Shown here: positions 29,001-36,945 of the stretch, piece after piece | Layout: every line of letters starts with the position of its first letter | How positions within the stretch are numbered: position 1 is the stretch's first letter | Source: Chondrinema litorale | Lineage (GTDB): Bacteria; Bacteroidota; Bacteroidia; Cytophagales; Flammeovirgaceae | NCBI RefSeq assembly: GCF_026250525.1 | Contig: NZ_CP111048.1 | Location: 186,001-250,000 of the forward strand | Length of the DNA stretch: 64,000 nucleotides | Reading direction: 5' to 3' | The notes under the pieces: model-generated | What the model saw: the letters and a program-made list of their open reading frames with translations, nothing else | Database searches by the model: none | What the model was told of the DNA's origin: nothing | Position numbers and translations under genes: made by a program

Positions 29001-29141
29001 TTCTACGGATTTCTCCATCAGTTCCTGAATTTGTTTTTCTGTTGATTTATTGGTCTTATTAGCTTCGCTCATCTTTTCCATAGAGTAAAATTCTATTCTA
29101 AGCTCTGTTTTATAAAAAAAACGGAAATGAGAATTGTACAT
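26064..29141 (-). CDS. Hybrid sensor histidine kinase/response regulator (PAS-PAS-GAF-HisKA-HATPase-REC-Hpt-like)
   Basis: 1025 aa, no membrane segment, so a cytosolic sensor. A PAS domain lies at about 50-170 with a PAC end, a second PAS at about 205-325, and a GAF at about 345-495. HisKA follows with SHEIRTPMNAVIG, phospho-acceptor His521. The ATPase domain has the N box NLVGNALKF around 634-642, EDSGIGI at 669-675 and GGSGLGLSIV at 699-708. The receiver domain has phospho-acceptor Asp813 in LMDLQMPEMDG and Lys867. The last 120 residues look like an Hpt domain with His971, but the usual HxxKxS context reads HWFQTS. No output regulator adjoins, so a phosphorelay target elsewhere is expected. 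The ATG at 29081 (residue 21, MEKMSEAN) is an equally plausible start. Confidence 0.92.
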   Translation of the reverse strand: MYNSHFRFFYKTELRIEFYSMEKMSEANKTNKSTEKQIQELMEKSVEQELIIDTILENTNAGFWDWNFKDDIITLSDSYLSQLGYNKGDLPNKTSDLREIIHPDDHSKLSKAFEEHMVSSEKVPFSCIARFFCKDGSIKWIQSKGKIISKDEKGSPLRMIGCNTDLTESTIKILNFEKEHEDFKNKINQYDSILKKAEERMQVFNEAGKITNFGTWSLNIKSGEIEWSDETYRIYEVPIGEKITISKVLDLLPPKAKEIVRDRIGNIDYSKIDEYQTNLLKIDRLEHSIFTTSGELKYVEIAGKIIVDDDNIFIQGSIQDITERKKAENDIHYYQRGLEFLNEIASNIDLSYDEQIQIALQKVCDYLQLPLGIISKINDEDYEVIYFHSDDPNFAIDPGTIFPLGQTFCSVVMKTYNTVAISYVKNSKYSSHPCYDAFKLESYISSPVYVNGKVYGTINFSSPEPKREGFSKYDIQFIKMLANWAGSTFGRLQNEEKLIEAKKKAEEASIAKEQFLSTMSHEIRTPMNAVIGMSHLLMQDNPQQHQVEKIKTLKFSAENLLSLINDILDINKIESGMISFEEIDFDLFELLNGIKHALKIKAEEKNIKLKIKYDNDIPTLVLGDPTRLSQILINLVGNALKFTEEGFVSVEVEVLQETDFNIDINFTIEDSGIGIPKHKMEMIFERFSQANGEITRKFGGSGLGLSIVKNLVELQGSEVSVESEEGKGSKFSFTLRFKKPQNALASHKSTLVFTHEEKDLGGIRILVVEDNAVNQLVASEFLGKWNTNITFADNGLIALEKIEQEEFDIILMDLQMPEMDGYEATKRIRQHPDENISTIPIIALTASVMIKVKEKVVQTGFNEYITKPFNPNELYLKIKKLSRKASYPLIGSSEVIETENTIIDSQTESNQPVINNENIISFEKLEEMADGNESFKTAIINQLKSDTEEFRNLIAEAVENQSEEKVSFAVHWFQTSLELFSLEELKTTIRNFREKLKDHQGDTPYYLAGLEEINVKIDEVLKAIK

Positions 29142-29487
29142 TATTAAGTTTGATGCTTACGTAAAGCTTAATTAAGATATAAAATGGATTTTATTTATAC
29201 AATGAGTTGCATTGAATGCTTATAAATAATAAATATTAGCTACTAAGCCGATGCCATTAAACATCACTTAATCAGCAATTTTAATTTAAAAAAATAAAAT
29301 ATTATTAATAAATTATAAAATATTGAAGAATTTTATTTTAGTATATCTGAGTTATGCGAACTTATATATAATTGTATTAATTTAATAATGATGAGATCTA
29401 AATATCTTTATGAGTAGGGAATTGTAAAAAAAACAAGCAGAGGTATAAACCTCTGCCTGAGTTGGATTTTAATGATTAGATTAAAAT
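29142..29487. other. AT-rich intergenic stretch between histidine kinase and GH2 gene
   Basis: About 345 bp upstream of the histidine kinase and downstream of the GH2 gene (both minus strand). It holds the GH2 terminator at 29426-29456. The rest is AT-rich sequence with no convincing ORF, RNA gene or repeat. The kinase promoter must lie here. Confidence 0.6.
29426..29456 (-). terminator. Rho-independent terminator after GH2 gene
   Basis: gcagaggt at 29437-29444 and its complement at 29449-29456 enclose a 4-nt loop. Read on the minus strand, the stem is followed by ttg and eight T residues. It is 31 bp past the GH2 stop. Confidence 0.85.
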
Positions 29488-32316
29488 TTATTTGATACTA
29501 TTAACTTGTATTTTTAATTCACCACTTTCCAAGTCAGGTGAAGCGGCCTTAAGAGTAATTACTCCGTTTTCGTTTCCTTTAGTCTGTATTATTACTTGTG
29601 CTAAACCATTAAACAATTTACGTTTCCATTGTTTTGCAGGTGTATAAACCTGAATACTCCCTGGTAATTGATTAGGAATATCCCATTCATTCTTCTTTTT
29701 GAGAGGAGTTCCAATAACTACAAAAGTGTTTTTGCCTTCTTTCAAGTTAGTTTTTGCAAGCTCAATTTCTGATCTATTATAAGTATCAGAAACTTTCTGA
29801 GCAATTAATTTGCCGTTGAGATATACAGCTTGTGAATTGGCTATATTCTGATAAAACCATTTGATATTAGCTTCATCATCTACTGTCTGTTTAATCTCAA
29901 ATGAGCCAGTATAAACTTTTAGCCCGCTTGTATCTTTAGTAAATACATTGCTAGAAATTTCAGGCATTAAATCGTCTAGCACCTTTTTAGTAAGTGGGAG
30001 TTGTTTAACTGGATTGAGGCCAATCACAATATTATCAGCAATAAATTTCTCTTTTTCTAAAGATGTTGGATCGCCATTACCCACACCAATTATTTCTCCC
30101 GGACCATCAATTGTAAAGTTAATCTCTGTATTTGCAGTTGGAATCGCATTACCTTTTTTGTCGAGCACTTCTACCGTAACAACAGAAATATCTTTTTTAT
30201 TAGCAAATAAGTTCGTTTTGTTAGCAGAGAGTTTAAGTGTTTCTGACTGGGTTGTGGTTGTACGTTCTTCAGTAATTATTTTTTTACCGTTTTTGTAACC
30301 TACAGCTCTTATTGTTCCTTTTTTGTAAGCTACCTGCCATTCTAAATGCCCATTTTTCTCAATTTTCTTTCTGCCTAGTTTTTTACCATTGAGAGATAAT
30401 TCTACTTCATCGCAATTACTATAAACCCACACATCAATTAATTCGCCTTCTTTGCCTTCCCAGTTCCAGTGTGGCAAAATATGCAAAACAGGTTCGTCTT
30501 GCCACCAAGATTTGAGGTAAAAAACATTGTCTTTAGGAAAACCGCATAAATCCATCATACCAAAGTAAGAGGTAACAGATGGCCATACATAAGGAGTTGG
30601 TTCACCGCGATAATCGAAGCCTGTCCAGATGAACATACCTGCTAAGTAATCTCTCTCATCATAATAAGTCCAGCCTCCTTCAATTGAGTACCAATTTTCG
30701 CGAGGTGGTTTGTCATAAGCAGCAGCGTAATGCTTTTCATCATCAGTTAAATAAATACCTCTGGTTGCATAGGTAGAACCTTCTTCTGTACCCATTCCCG
30801 GTTGATTTGGAAATTTCTTATGCTGCTCTTCAGTATTACCATGAGGTAAATAATTGTATCCCATTGTTTCAATTACAGTAGAAATACCATAGCCCCAACC
30901 ACCACTAATAGCAGCATTTACAGGTCTGGTAGTATCAAGGGTTTTTACATAATTTTGCATGGTTAAAGCGATCTTAGCACCTTTTTCGCTGCCTTCTATC
31001 ATCCACTCTTCGTTCCCTATAGACCACAAAATTACTGATGGATGGTTTCTATCCCGGTGGATAAGTCTTTCTACTTCTTTGAGCGTATGGTCGTTTGTTC
31101 CCATTAGGCGGTTTTCATCAATTACCACCATGCCTAAGCTGTCGCAAATATCCAGTAAACCGGGAGTAGGAGGGTTGTGTGAACTTCTGTAAGCATTTGA
31201 ACCAAAAGCTTTTAATTGTTTTACTCTGTAAACTAAAAGTTCGTCTGGAATGGCAACCCCAACACCTGCGTGGTCTTGGTGATTATTTGTACCTTTAAGT
31301 TTTACATGTTTTCCATTTAGAAAAAATCCTTTATCGGCATCAAAGAGAATGGTTCGAATACCGAAAGTGGTTTGGTATTCATCTACTACTTTTCCATCAA
31401 CTATTACCTCAGTGATAAGCTTATGAAGGTAAGGGTCTTCTATCGACCATAAATGCGGATTAGCAACACTTAATTCAGCATCATATTTTCCATCTTTCAT
31501 TGGTACAAGTGAGCCTCCTTGAGTTTCAACTACAGCTAATTCGTCTCCACTTGCATTTACTACTTTATGCTTAAAAGTAAAAGTCTTAGTTTCTTTTGCT
31601 TGGTTAATTACCTCAGTACTTACCTTAATTGTTGCTTTACCTTCTGTAATTTCTGTTCTTACAAAAGTACCATCTTTAGCAATGTGTAACGGATTGGTTT
31701 TTCTTAACCATACATGTCGGTAAATTCCTCCACCCTCGTAAAACCAACCTTCTTCTGTAGTTACATCGGCTCTAACGGCAATTACATTTTCTCCACCATA
31801 GTTTAGCAGCTCAGTAATATTATGGCTAAAACTTTGGTATCCGCTAGGTTCATTACCAAGGTAAAATCCATTTACCCAAATTTTTGCATCTCTTGAAACT
31901 CCTTCAAAGTCAATAAAAATTTGCTTGCCTTCATCAGCTTTATCAATAGAAAAGCTCTTGCGATACCAGCCAACGCTTACATCGGGAAAATTTCTACCAA
32001 CTGCTTTGTAACCATGACTGTGGCTACCTAAAGAATCGAAAGGTTGTTCTACCACCCAATCGTGTGGCAGGTCTAGTTTTCTCCACGATCTGTCATCAAA
32101 ATCGGAGGCTGCGGCTCCATCTCCATAACCAGCTTTGGCAAGGTAAGTAAAGTAACTAGTTCCGGTATTAAAATCTTTACTGATATCGGAGGGATGGCCA
32201 AAGGCAAATTTCCAATCGGAATCGAATAGTAGTTTTTCTCTGTGTTGATTTTGAGCATTGGCTACTTCAAAAATCAAAGGGAGCAGTATGATTATACCTG
32301 CAAAAATTCTCTTCAT
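29488..32316 (-). CDS. Secreted glycoside hydrolase family 2 protein (beta-galactosidase-like)
   Basis: 942 aa with a signal peptide (cleavage near VANAQ, about 20). Order: GH2 jelly-roll sugar-binding domain at about 30-210 (DLPHDWVVE, GWYRKSF, VWVNG-like IWVNGFYLG), immunoglobulin-like domain at about 210-325, and TIM barrel at about 330-620. KLKGTNNHQDHAGVG and RSSHNPP are classic barrel signatures. The general acid/base is Glu436 in WSIGNEEW, and the nucleophile is probably Glu511 in GTEEGS. C-terminal beta-sandwich domains (DUF4982-like and bacterial-Ig-like) complete the protein. Many Bacteroidota members hydrolyse beta-galactosides, but beta-glucuronidase or other specificity cannot be excluded. 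It is divergent from the glutaminase-family gene across a shared regulatory region. Confidence 0.9.
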   Translation of the reverse strand: MKRIFAGIIILLPLIFEVANAQNQHREKLLFDSDWKFAFGHPSDISKDFNTGTSYFTYLAKAGYGDGAAASDFDDRSWRKLDLPHDWVVEQPFDSLGSHSHGYKAVGRNFPDVSVGWYRKSFSIDKADEGKQIFIDFEGVSRDAKIWVNGFYLGNEPSGYQSFSHNITELLNYGGENVIAVRADVTTEEGWFYEGGGIYRHVWLRKTNPLHIAKDGTFVRTEITEGKATIKVSTEVINQAKETKTFTFKHKVVNASGDELAVVETQGGSLVPMKDGKYDAELSVANPHLWSIEDPYLHKLITEVIVDGKVVDEYQTTFGIRTILFDADKGFFLNGKHVKLKGTNNHQDHAGVGVAIPDELLVYRVKQLKAFGSNAYRSSHNPPTPGLLDICDSLGMVVIDENRLMGTNDHTLKEVERLIHRDRNHPSVILWSIGNEEWMIEGSEKGAKIALTMQNYVKTLDTTRPVNAAISGGWGYGISTVIETMGYNYLPHGNTEEQHKKFPNQPGMGTEEGSTYATRGIYLTDDEKHYAAAYDKPPRENWYSIEGGWTYYDERDYLAGMFIWTGFDYRGEPTPYVWPSVTSYFGMMDLCGFPKDNVFYLKSWWQDEPVLHILPHWNWEGKEGELIDVWVYSNCDEVELSLNGKKLGRKKIEKNGHLEWQVAYKKGTIRAVGYKNGKKIITEERTTTTQSETLKLSANKTNLFANKKDISVVTVEVLDKKGNAIPTANTEINFTIDGPGEIIGVGNGDPTSLEKEKFIADNIVIGLNPVKQLPLTKKVLDDLMPEISSNVFTKDTSGLKVYTGSFEIKQTVDDEANIKWFYQNIANSQAVYLNGKLIAQKVSDTYNRSEIELAKTNLKEGKNTFVVIGTPLKKKNEWDIPNQLPGSIQVYTPAKQWKRKLFNGLAQVIIQTKGNENGVITLKAASPDLESGELKIQVNSIK

Positions 32317-32757
32317 GTCTCACATTTTTAAATAAATATCCCTTCCCGCTTGAGAAGATTTCTTGAGGTAAATTTATACTACAGAAATTGTGTAAACCAG
32401 AATAAACACACGCAGGAAACATTTCAACACTATTCATTAACAGAATGAACATTCACTCTTGAAATTCTTCAAATTTTTTATTGCTGAATTTATTGGAAAA
32501 AAAGCTTTTTAAGGGCTAATATTGAGATATGGTAAACTATGAAAATATGGATTCACACTTAGCTAAAACACTGTTATGTAACAGTGTGTACGCGGATAGT
32601 GGTTTCTATTATATTCATCAGTTTAGCATGGAAAATACAGCTAATTTATCCTGCCAAAGCAGGAAGACCTACTATTATTATCATCTATTATTTCACAAAC
32701 GCGATCTCCGAAAAACTGCTAAAAACGGCGATTCGGATGCAAAAAAAACAAACACTT
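32317..32757. other. Divergent intergenic region between GH2 and glutaminase-family genes
   Basis: 441 bp that must hold both promoters. A 20-bp palindrome lies at 32568-32587, and a short cctgc/gcagg hairpin at 32650-32663. A short open frame at 32529-32837 overlaps the next gene's signal peptide in another frame and has no coding character. No RNA gene seen. Confidence 0.6.
32568..32587. promoter_or_regulatory. 20-bp palindrome, putative operator of the divergent pair
   Basis: acactgtta at 32568-32576 and its exact complement at 32579-32587 with a 2-bp centre. The size and symmetry fit a dimeric regulator site. It lies about 170 bp upstream of the glutaminase-family start and 250 bp from the GH2 start. 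No T-run follows, so it is not a terminator. The cognate regulator is not in the neighbourhood. Confidence 0.5.
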
Positions 32758-35235
32758 ATGAAAAACAATTTTTTCAGATTAGCACAAAAAATCAGTTGTG
32801 CTTTAGGAGTATTGCTCCTTTATGCAAATCTGGTTAGCGCGCAGGAGTTAAGAGCTCCGGCTTATCCTCTGGTTACTCACAATCCTTATTTTAGTATCTG
32901 GTCTATGGGTGATAAACTCAATGAGACAAACACCAAACATTGGACAGGTACAGACCATGCACTTACCGGATTAATTAATGTGGATGGTAAGATTTATCGA
33001 TTTATGGGAGGCGATGTAAAAGAATACATTTCTGTATTGCCCACCTCAGAAGATAAAGATTATACTGTACAATACATCGACCATGCTCCAAAAGATAATA
33101 ATTGGGCTAAGGTAGATTACAAAACAACCGACTGGAAAGAAGGAAAAGCACCTTTTGGCGATCAGCCTAACAATGTAAATACAGTTTGGAAAACTGAAAA
33201 TTTGGTAACCAGACGAGTATTTGATTTGACAGATAAAGAGAAGAAAAAGCTTTTTTTAAAACTTAGACACGACGATAATGTAGTGGTGTATTTGAATGAA
33301 GAGAAAATTTACGAAGTAGAAGGCTGGACAGATGACTTTAAATATATTCCTATAGATGAAGCTGTAATAGCCAAGTTAAAACCTACGAATAATGTGTTGG
33401 CTGTGTATGTAAAAAATACTGCCGGTGGCAGATGGCTAGATGCAGGTTTGGTGAGAGAAGCCGATCAGAAAGTAGAGGTAAATTTGGCTAAGCAAAGTTC
33501 TGTGAAATTGGAAGCGAATAGTACTTACTATACATTTACTTGTGGCCCTGTAAACTTGGATGTAACGTTTACTTCTCCATTACTTATGGATAATCTTGAT
33601 TTAATGAGCAGACCAGTAACTTATATTTCTGTAAAAGCTAAATCGATAAACAAGGAGGCTCATGATGTAAAAGTTTATGTCGGAGCTTCTAGTAATATTG
33701 CAGTAAATAATCCATCGCAAAATGTTGAGGCATGGCAATACAAGGCTAACGATTTGGCTATTTTAAAGACTGGAACACAGGAACAGCCAATGTTAAAAAC
33801 CAAAGGAGACAATGTAAAAATAGATTGGGGATACTTTTATGTAGCCACTCCCGACTCAAAAAATGTAAAGCAATACACCAGTTCTTTGAGTGATGCTTTG
33901 AGTTCTTTTGCGATAGAGCATACATCTGTAAAGGCAGAAAACAAAGGCAGAAACATTGTTTTAAACACAGTAGTTGATTTAGAAAAAGTAAGTAGCAAGC
34001 CAAAAGAACAATTGTTTATGTTGGCTTATGATGAGTTGTATTCAGTGCAGTATTTTGAAGATACACTGCAACCTTGGTGGAAAACAACTTCTATAAGTGA
34101 AATGGATGATTTGCTAAAAGTGGCTAAAAATGAATACAAGTCTATTATTAGCAAATGCAATGCTTTTGATGCTAAAGTTTATAAAGATTTAGAGAAAGTT
34201 GGCGGTAAAAAATATGCAGAATTATGTGTGCTTTCTTACAGACAAGCAATCTCAGCACATACACTTGTAAAGAGCCCTAAAGATGAAATTCTATTCTTGT
34301 CTAAAGAAAATTTTAGTAATGGTTCTATCAATACGGTAGATGTAACCTATCCTTCGGCACCATTATTCTTAATCTACAATCCTGATTTGTTAAAGGGAAT
34401 GTTGAATGGAATCTTTGAATACTCTGAGACAGGCAAGTGGAAAAAGCCATTTCCGGCACATGATTTAGGTACTTATCCAATTGCAACTGGTCAAACCTAT
34501 GGAGAAGATATGCCAGTAGAAGAAGCAGGAAATATGATTATTTTAACGGCTGCCATTGTAAAAGCAGAAGGCAAAGCAGACTATGCTAAAAAGCATTGGG
34601 AAACGCTTACCACTTGGGCTGAGTATTTAGGCGACAAAGGCTTTGATCCAGGAAACCAGTTATGTACAGACGATTTTGCTGGACATTTAGCAAGAAATGC
34701 CAACCTTTCTTTAAAAGCAATTGTAGGTATTGGTTCTTACGCTTATATGGCCGAAATGCTAGGTCAATCCGAAACAGCTAAAACCTATAAAGAGATGGCA
34801 AAATCTATGGTGTCTAAATGGGCAGATTTGGCAGAATCTGGTAATCATTATTCTCTCACTTTTGATAAGAAAGATACTTGGAGCCAAAAATATAATCTCG
34901 TTTGGGACAAAGTATTAGAACTGGGCTTGTTTCCAACTAGCATTGCCGAAAAAGAAATTGAATTCTATTTGGCTAATCAGAATAAATATGGTTTACCACT
35001 AGATAGTAGAAAAACATACACAAAATCAGATTGGGTTTTATGGTCTGCCACATTGGCTTCTGATAAAAAAGACTTTGAAGCACTAATTAAACCCATTTGG
35101 GATTATGCCAACGAAACACCAGTTCGTATTCCGATTAGCGATTGGCACGAAACTACTGACGCTCATGTACTTAACTTTAGAGCTCGCTCAGTAGTAGGAG
35201 GTTATTTTATGAAATTGTTAGATGAAAAACTCTGA
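32758..35235 (+). CDS. Secreted glutaminase-A-family protein (DUF4964/DUF5127/DUF4965/DUF1793 type)
   Basis: 825 aa from the ATG at 32758, which starts a clean signal peptide (MKNNFFRLAQKISCALGVLL, cleavage near VSAQ). An in-frame extension upstream to 32584 lacks coding character. The N-terminal PAYPLVTHNPYFSIWS and HWTGTDHALTGL match the start of the family. An inserted galactose-binding-like beta-sandwich lies at about 100-230. The C-terminal helical barrel has the signatures DVTYPSAPLF, HDLGTYP, MPVEEAGNM and ISDWHETTDAHVLNFRARSVVGG. Fungal GtaA relatives deamidate glutamine outside the cell, but many bacterial members are untested, and the barrel resembles those of glycosidases. The divergent GH2 gene and shared palindrome suggest co-regulation in scavenging of glycans or glycoproteins. 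Confidence 0.87.
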   Translation: MKNNFFRLAQKISCALGVLLLYANLVSAQELRAPAYPLVTHNPYFSIWSMGDKLNETNTKHWTGTDHALTGLINVDGKIYRFMGGDVKEYISVLPTSEDKDYTVQYIDHAPKDNNWAKVDYKTTDWKEGKAPFGDQPNNVNTVWKTENLVTRRVFDLTDKEKKKLFLKLRHDDNVVVYLNEEKIYEVEGWTDDFKYIPIDEAVIAKLKPTNNVLAVYVKNTAGGRWLDAGLVREADQKVEVNLAKQSSVKLEANSTYYTFTCGPVNLDVTFTSPLLMDNLDLMSRPVTYISVKAKSINKEAHDVKVYVGASSNIAVNNPSQNVEAWQYKANDLAILKTGTQEQPMLKTKGDNVKIDWGYFYVATPDSKNVKQYTSSLSDALSSFAIEHTSVKAENKGRNIVLNTVVDLEKVSSKPKEQLFMLAYDELYSVQYFEDTLQPWWKTTSISEMDDLLKVAKNEYKSIISKCNAFDAKVYKDLEKVGGKKYAELCVLSYRQAISAHTLVKSPKDEILFLSKENFSNGSINTVDVTYPSAPLFLIYNPDLLKGMLNGIFEYSETGKWKKPFPAHDLGTYPIATGQTYGEDMPVEEAGNMIILTAAIVKAEGKADYAKKHWETLTTWAEYLGDKGFDPGNQLCTDDFAGHLARNANLSLKAIVGIGSYAYMAEMLGQSETAKTYKEMAKSMVSKWADLAESGNHYSLTFDKKDTWSQKYNLVWDKVLELGLFPTSIAEKEIEFYLANQNKYGLPLDSRKTYTKSDWVLWSATLASDKKDFEALIKPIWDYANETPVRIPISDWHETTDAHVLNFRARSVVGGYFMKLLDEKL

Positions 35236-35260
35236 TAGTTAAATGCAAATTATTAGTGAG

Positions 35261-35292
35261 AAGGCATAGCTTTTTAGTTGTGCCTTTTTTTA
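35261..35292 (+). terminator. Rho-independent terminator after glutaminase-family gene
   Basis: aaggca at 35261-35266 pairs with tgcctt at 35281-35286, with weaker inner pairs and a T tract after the stem. Confidence 0.7.
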
Positions 35293-35383
35293 ATGAATTT
35301 TATCAAAAAAACTATAATAAATATCAAAAAAATACCATTAATATTATAAGCAACCAATATCGATAATAAACAACAAACAAATC

Positions 35384-36085
35384 ATGACTAGAGAGGAACA
35401 ACTCGTTTTTTGTAACCAATGTACAAACCGAAAGCTGGATTTTAAACAAGGCCTTTTATGTGGTCTTACTGGCAACAAAGCAGATTTTGAAGGTGAATGC
35501 TCCCAGTTTGTAAAAGACGAAAAAGTAAAGGAAAAGCCATTAGATAATGAACAAGCACTCACCATGGATGATGTATCTCTAAGACTTTCAGGAGATATAT
35601 TGGAATCTTTAAGAGCAGAGCAAAACTTAGTAAATGGAATAATCGCAGGTATTCTAGTAGGCTTATTAGGTGCAACTGTATGGTGTTTGGTAACAGTGAG
35701 TACTGGTTTTCAGATCGGTTACATGGCTGTGGCAATCGGTGCAGGTGTAGGTTTTGGAATTAGATATTTCGGAAAAGGAATTGAGCAGATTTTTGGAATC
35801 ATTGGAGCAGCAATTGCACTTTTTAGCTGTCTAGTCGGAAACTTTCTATGTATTGTAAGCTATATGGCAGATGCAGAGGGATATTCTTTCTTCGAAACCT
35901 TGTTGTATTTCGATTACTCTTACCTACCAGATGTAATGATGGAAACCTTCTCGCCGATGGATGTGGTATTTTATGGCATCGCTTTGTACGAAGGCTATAA
36001 GTTTTCTTTTAGAGCAATTACAGAGCAAGATATCGCCAATTTCAAAAACAAAGCAGCCTTAAAAAATAAAACCAATTCTATATGA
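35384..36085 (+). CDS. Membrane protein with N-terminal zinc-ribbon-like motif
   Basis: 233 aa. The first 45 residues hold a CxxC pair (Cys10, Cys13), Cys26 in GLLCGLTG and Cys39 in EGECSQF, a spacing suited to one bound zinc. Three or four membrane helices follow: about 82-105 (NGIIAGILVGLLGATVWCLV), 110-128, 135-160, and a weaker one near 190-210. The protein is not assigned to a named family. The next gene starts inside the stop codon (ATGA overlap at 36082), so the two are translated together. A role at the inner membrane with the partner lipoprotein is inference. Confidence 0.75.
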   Translation: MTREEQLVFCNQCTNRKLDFKQGLLCGLTGNKADFEGECSQFVKDEKVKEKPLDNEQALTMDDVSLRLSGDILESLRAEQNLVNGIIAGILVGLLGATVWCLVTVSTGFQIGYMAVAIGAGVGFGIRYFGKGIEQIFGIIGAAIALFSCLVGNFLCIVSYMADAEGYSFFETLLYFDYSYLPDVMMETFSPMDVVFYGIALYEGYKFSFRAITEQDIANFKNKAALKNKTNSI

Positions 36086-36750
36086 TTAGAAAACTACTAT
36101 ATTTTTTAGGACTTGTATTTATGTTAAGCTCATGTTATAAGGCTGGAATATTAACTTCTTCAGTTCATCCAAATGAGATTAAATATATTCCTTATTTTGA
36201 GCCAGTTGTATATGTAAATTATATTCGTGAGAAAAGTATAATGGAGTACGATGATTCTCTTTCAGCAATCTCATATTATAATGTTGATTCAATTTTAACA
36301 GCTAAATCTTCTAAATATAGGTTGTCTGAAAAAATAATTGCCAATAATGAACAAGAGCAGGAGAAATTAGATACTGAAATATTTAGTTTAGTTGAAAGCT
36401 TGGCAAAACGGAATACTTTATCAAATGTAGTTTTTCCACCAACTGTAAAGAAGGTTATTAAAAGATCTAATAAAAGGTTTGGACTTGCTTTAGTGGAAGT
36501 AGGATATATAAGAAGTGATTTCAATTATATTGGTAAGTCTTTTAAAGAAGCCTTATTAGCCCCGTCATATACGGGGTATTATGGTAATTATGTATACAAA
36601 GCAAGAACTAAAGTTTATGTTGTAATTTTTGATACCCTACATGATAACCTTGCTTTATATGGAGAATCTTTAGGTATGGATCTAATTGAACCAACAAATT
36701 CTAGAGCAGTAACTAAAAAAATAAATAAAATATTTAGAGTCTATTATTAA
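36082..36750 (+). CDS. Hypothetical lipoprotein
   Basis: 222 aa, overlapping the previous stop by 4 bp. The N-terminus MIRKLLYFLGLVFMLSSC has a lipobox ending at Cys18, so the protein is probably anchored by lipid. The mature part has no recognised domain and is rich in Tyr, Lys and Ile; an acidic/Gln segment (NNEQEQEKLDTE) sits near residue 90. Strongly AT-rich. A terminator follows 20 bp later. Confidence 0.7.
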   Translation: MIRKLLYFLGLVFMLSSCYKAGILTSSVHPNEIKYIPYFEPVVYVNYIREKSIMEYDDSLSAISYYNVDSILTAKSSKYRLSEKIIANNEQEQEKLDTEIFSLVESLAKRNTLSNVVFPPTVKKVIKRSNKRFGLALVEVGYIRSDFNYIGKSFKEALLAPSYTGYYGNYVYKARTKVYVVIFDTLHDNLALYGESLGMDLIEPTNSRAVTKKINKIFRVYY

Positions 36751-36769
36751 TAAAACATTTCTATCATCC

Positions 36770-36804
36770 AAGCTGATTGTGCATTTAGCCAATCAGCTTT
36801 TTTA
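36770..36804 (+). terminator. Rho-independent terminator after lipoprotein gene
   Basis: aagctgattg (36770-36779) and its exact complement (36790-36799) enclose a 10-nt loop followed by T residues. Confidence 0.8.
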
Positions 36805-36945
36805 TTTATTTTTTTGCCGAGATAAACCCTATTAAAAGTCGCTTTCACACCCCTCATCTTATAAAATAACACTGCATATTTGCATCGGGCTATAAAAAAC
36901 CAACTATCTCGATACATATAACAATGCCTAAATTCATTTTTTAAC

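Noticed and set aside
32529..32837. 102-codon open frame upstream of and overlapping the glutaminase-family start
   Set aside because: It covers the palindrome and the next gene's signal peptide in another frame, with an irregular composition and no homologue-like features.
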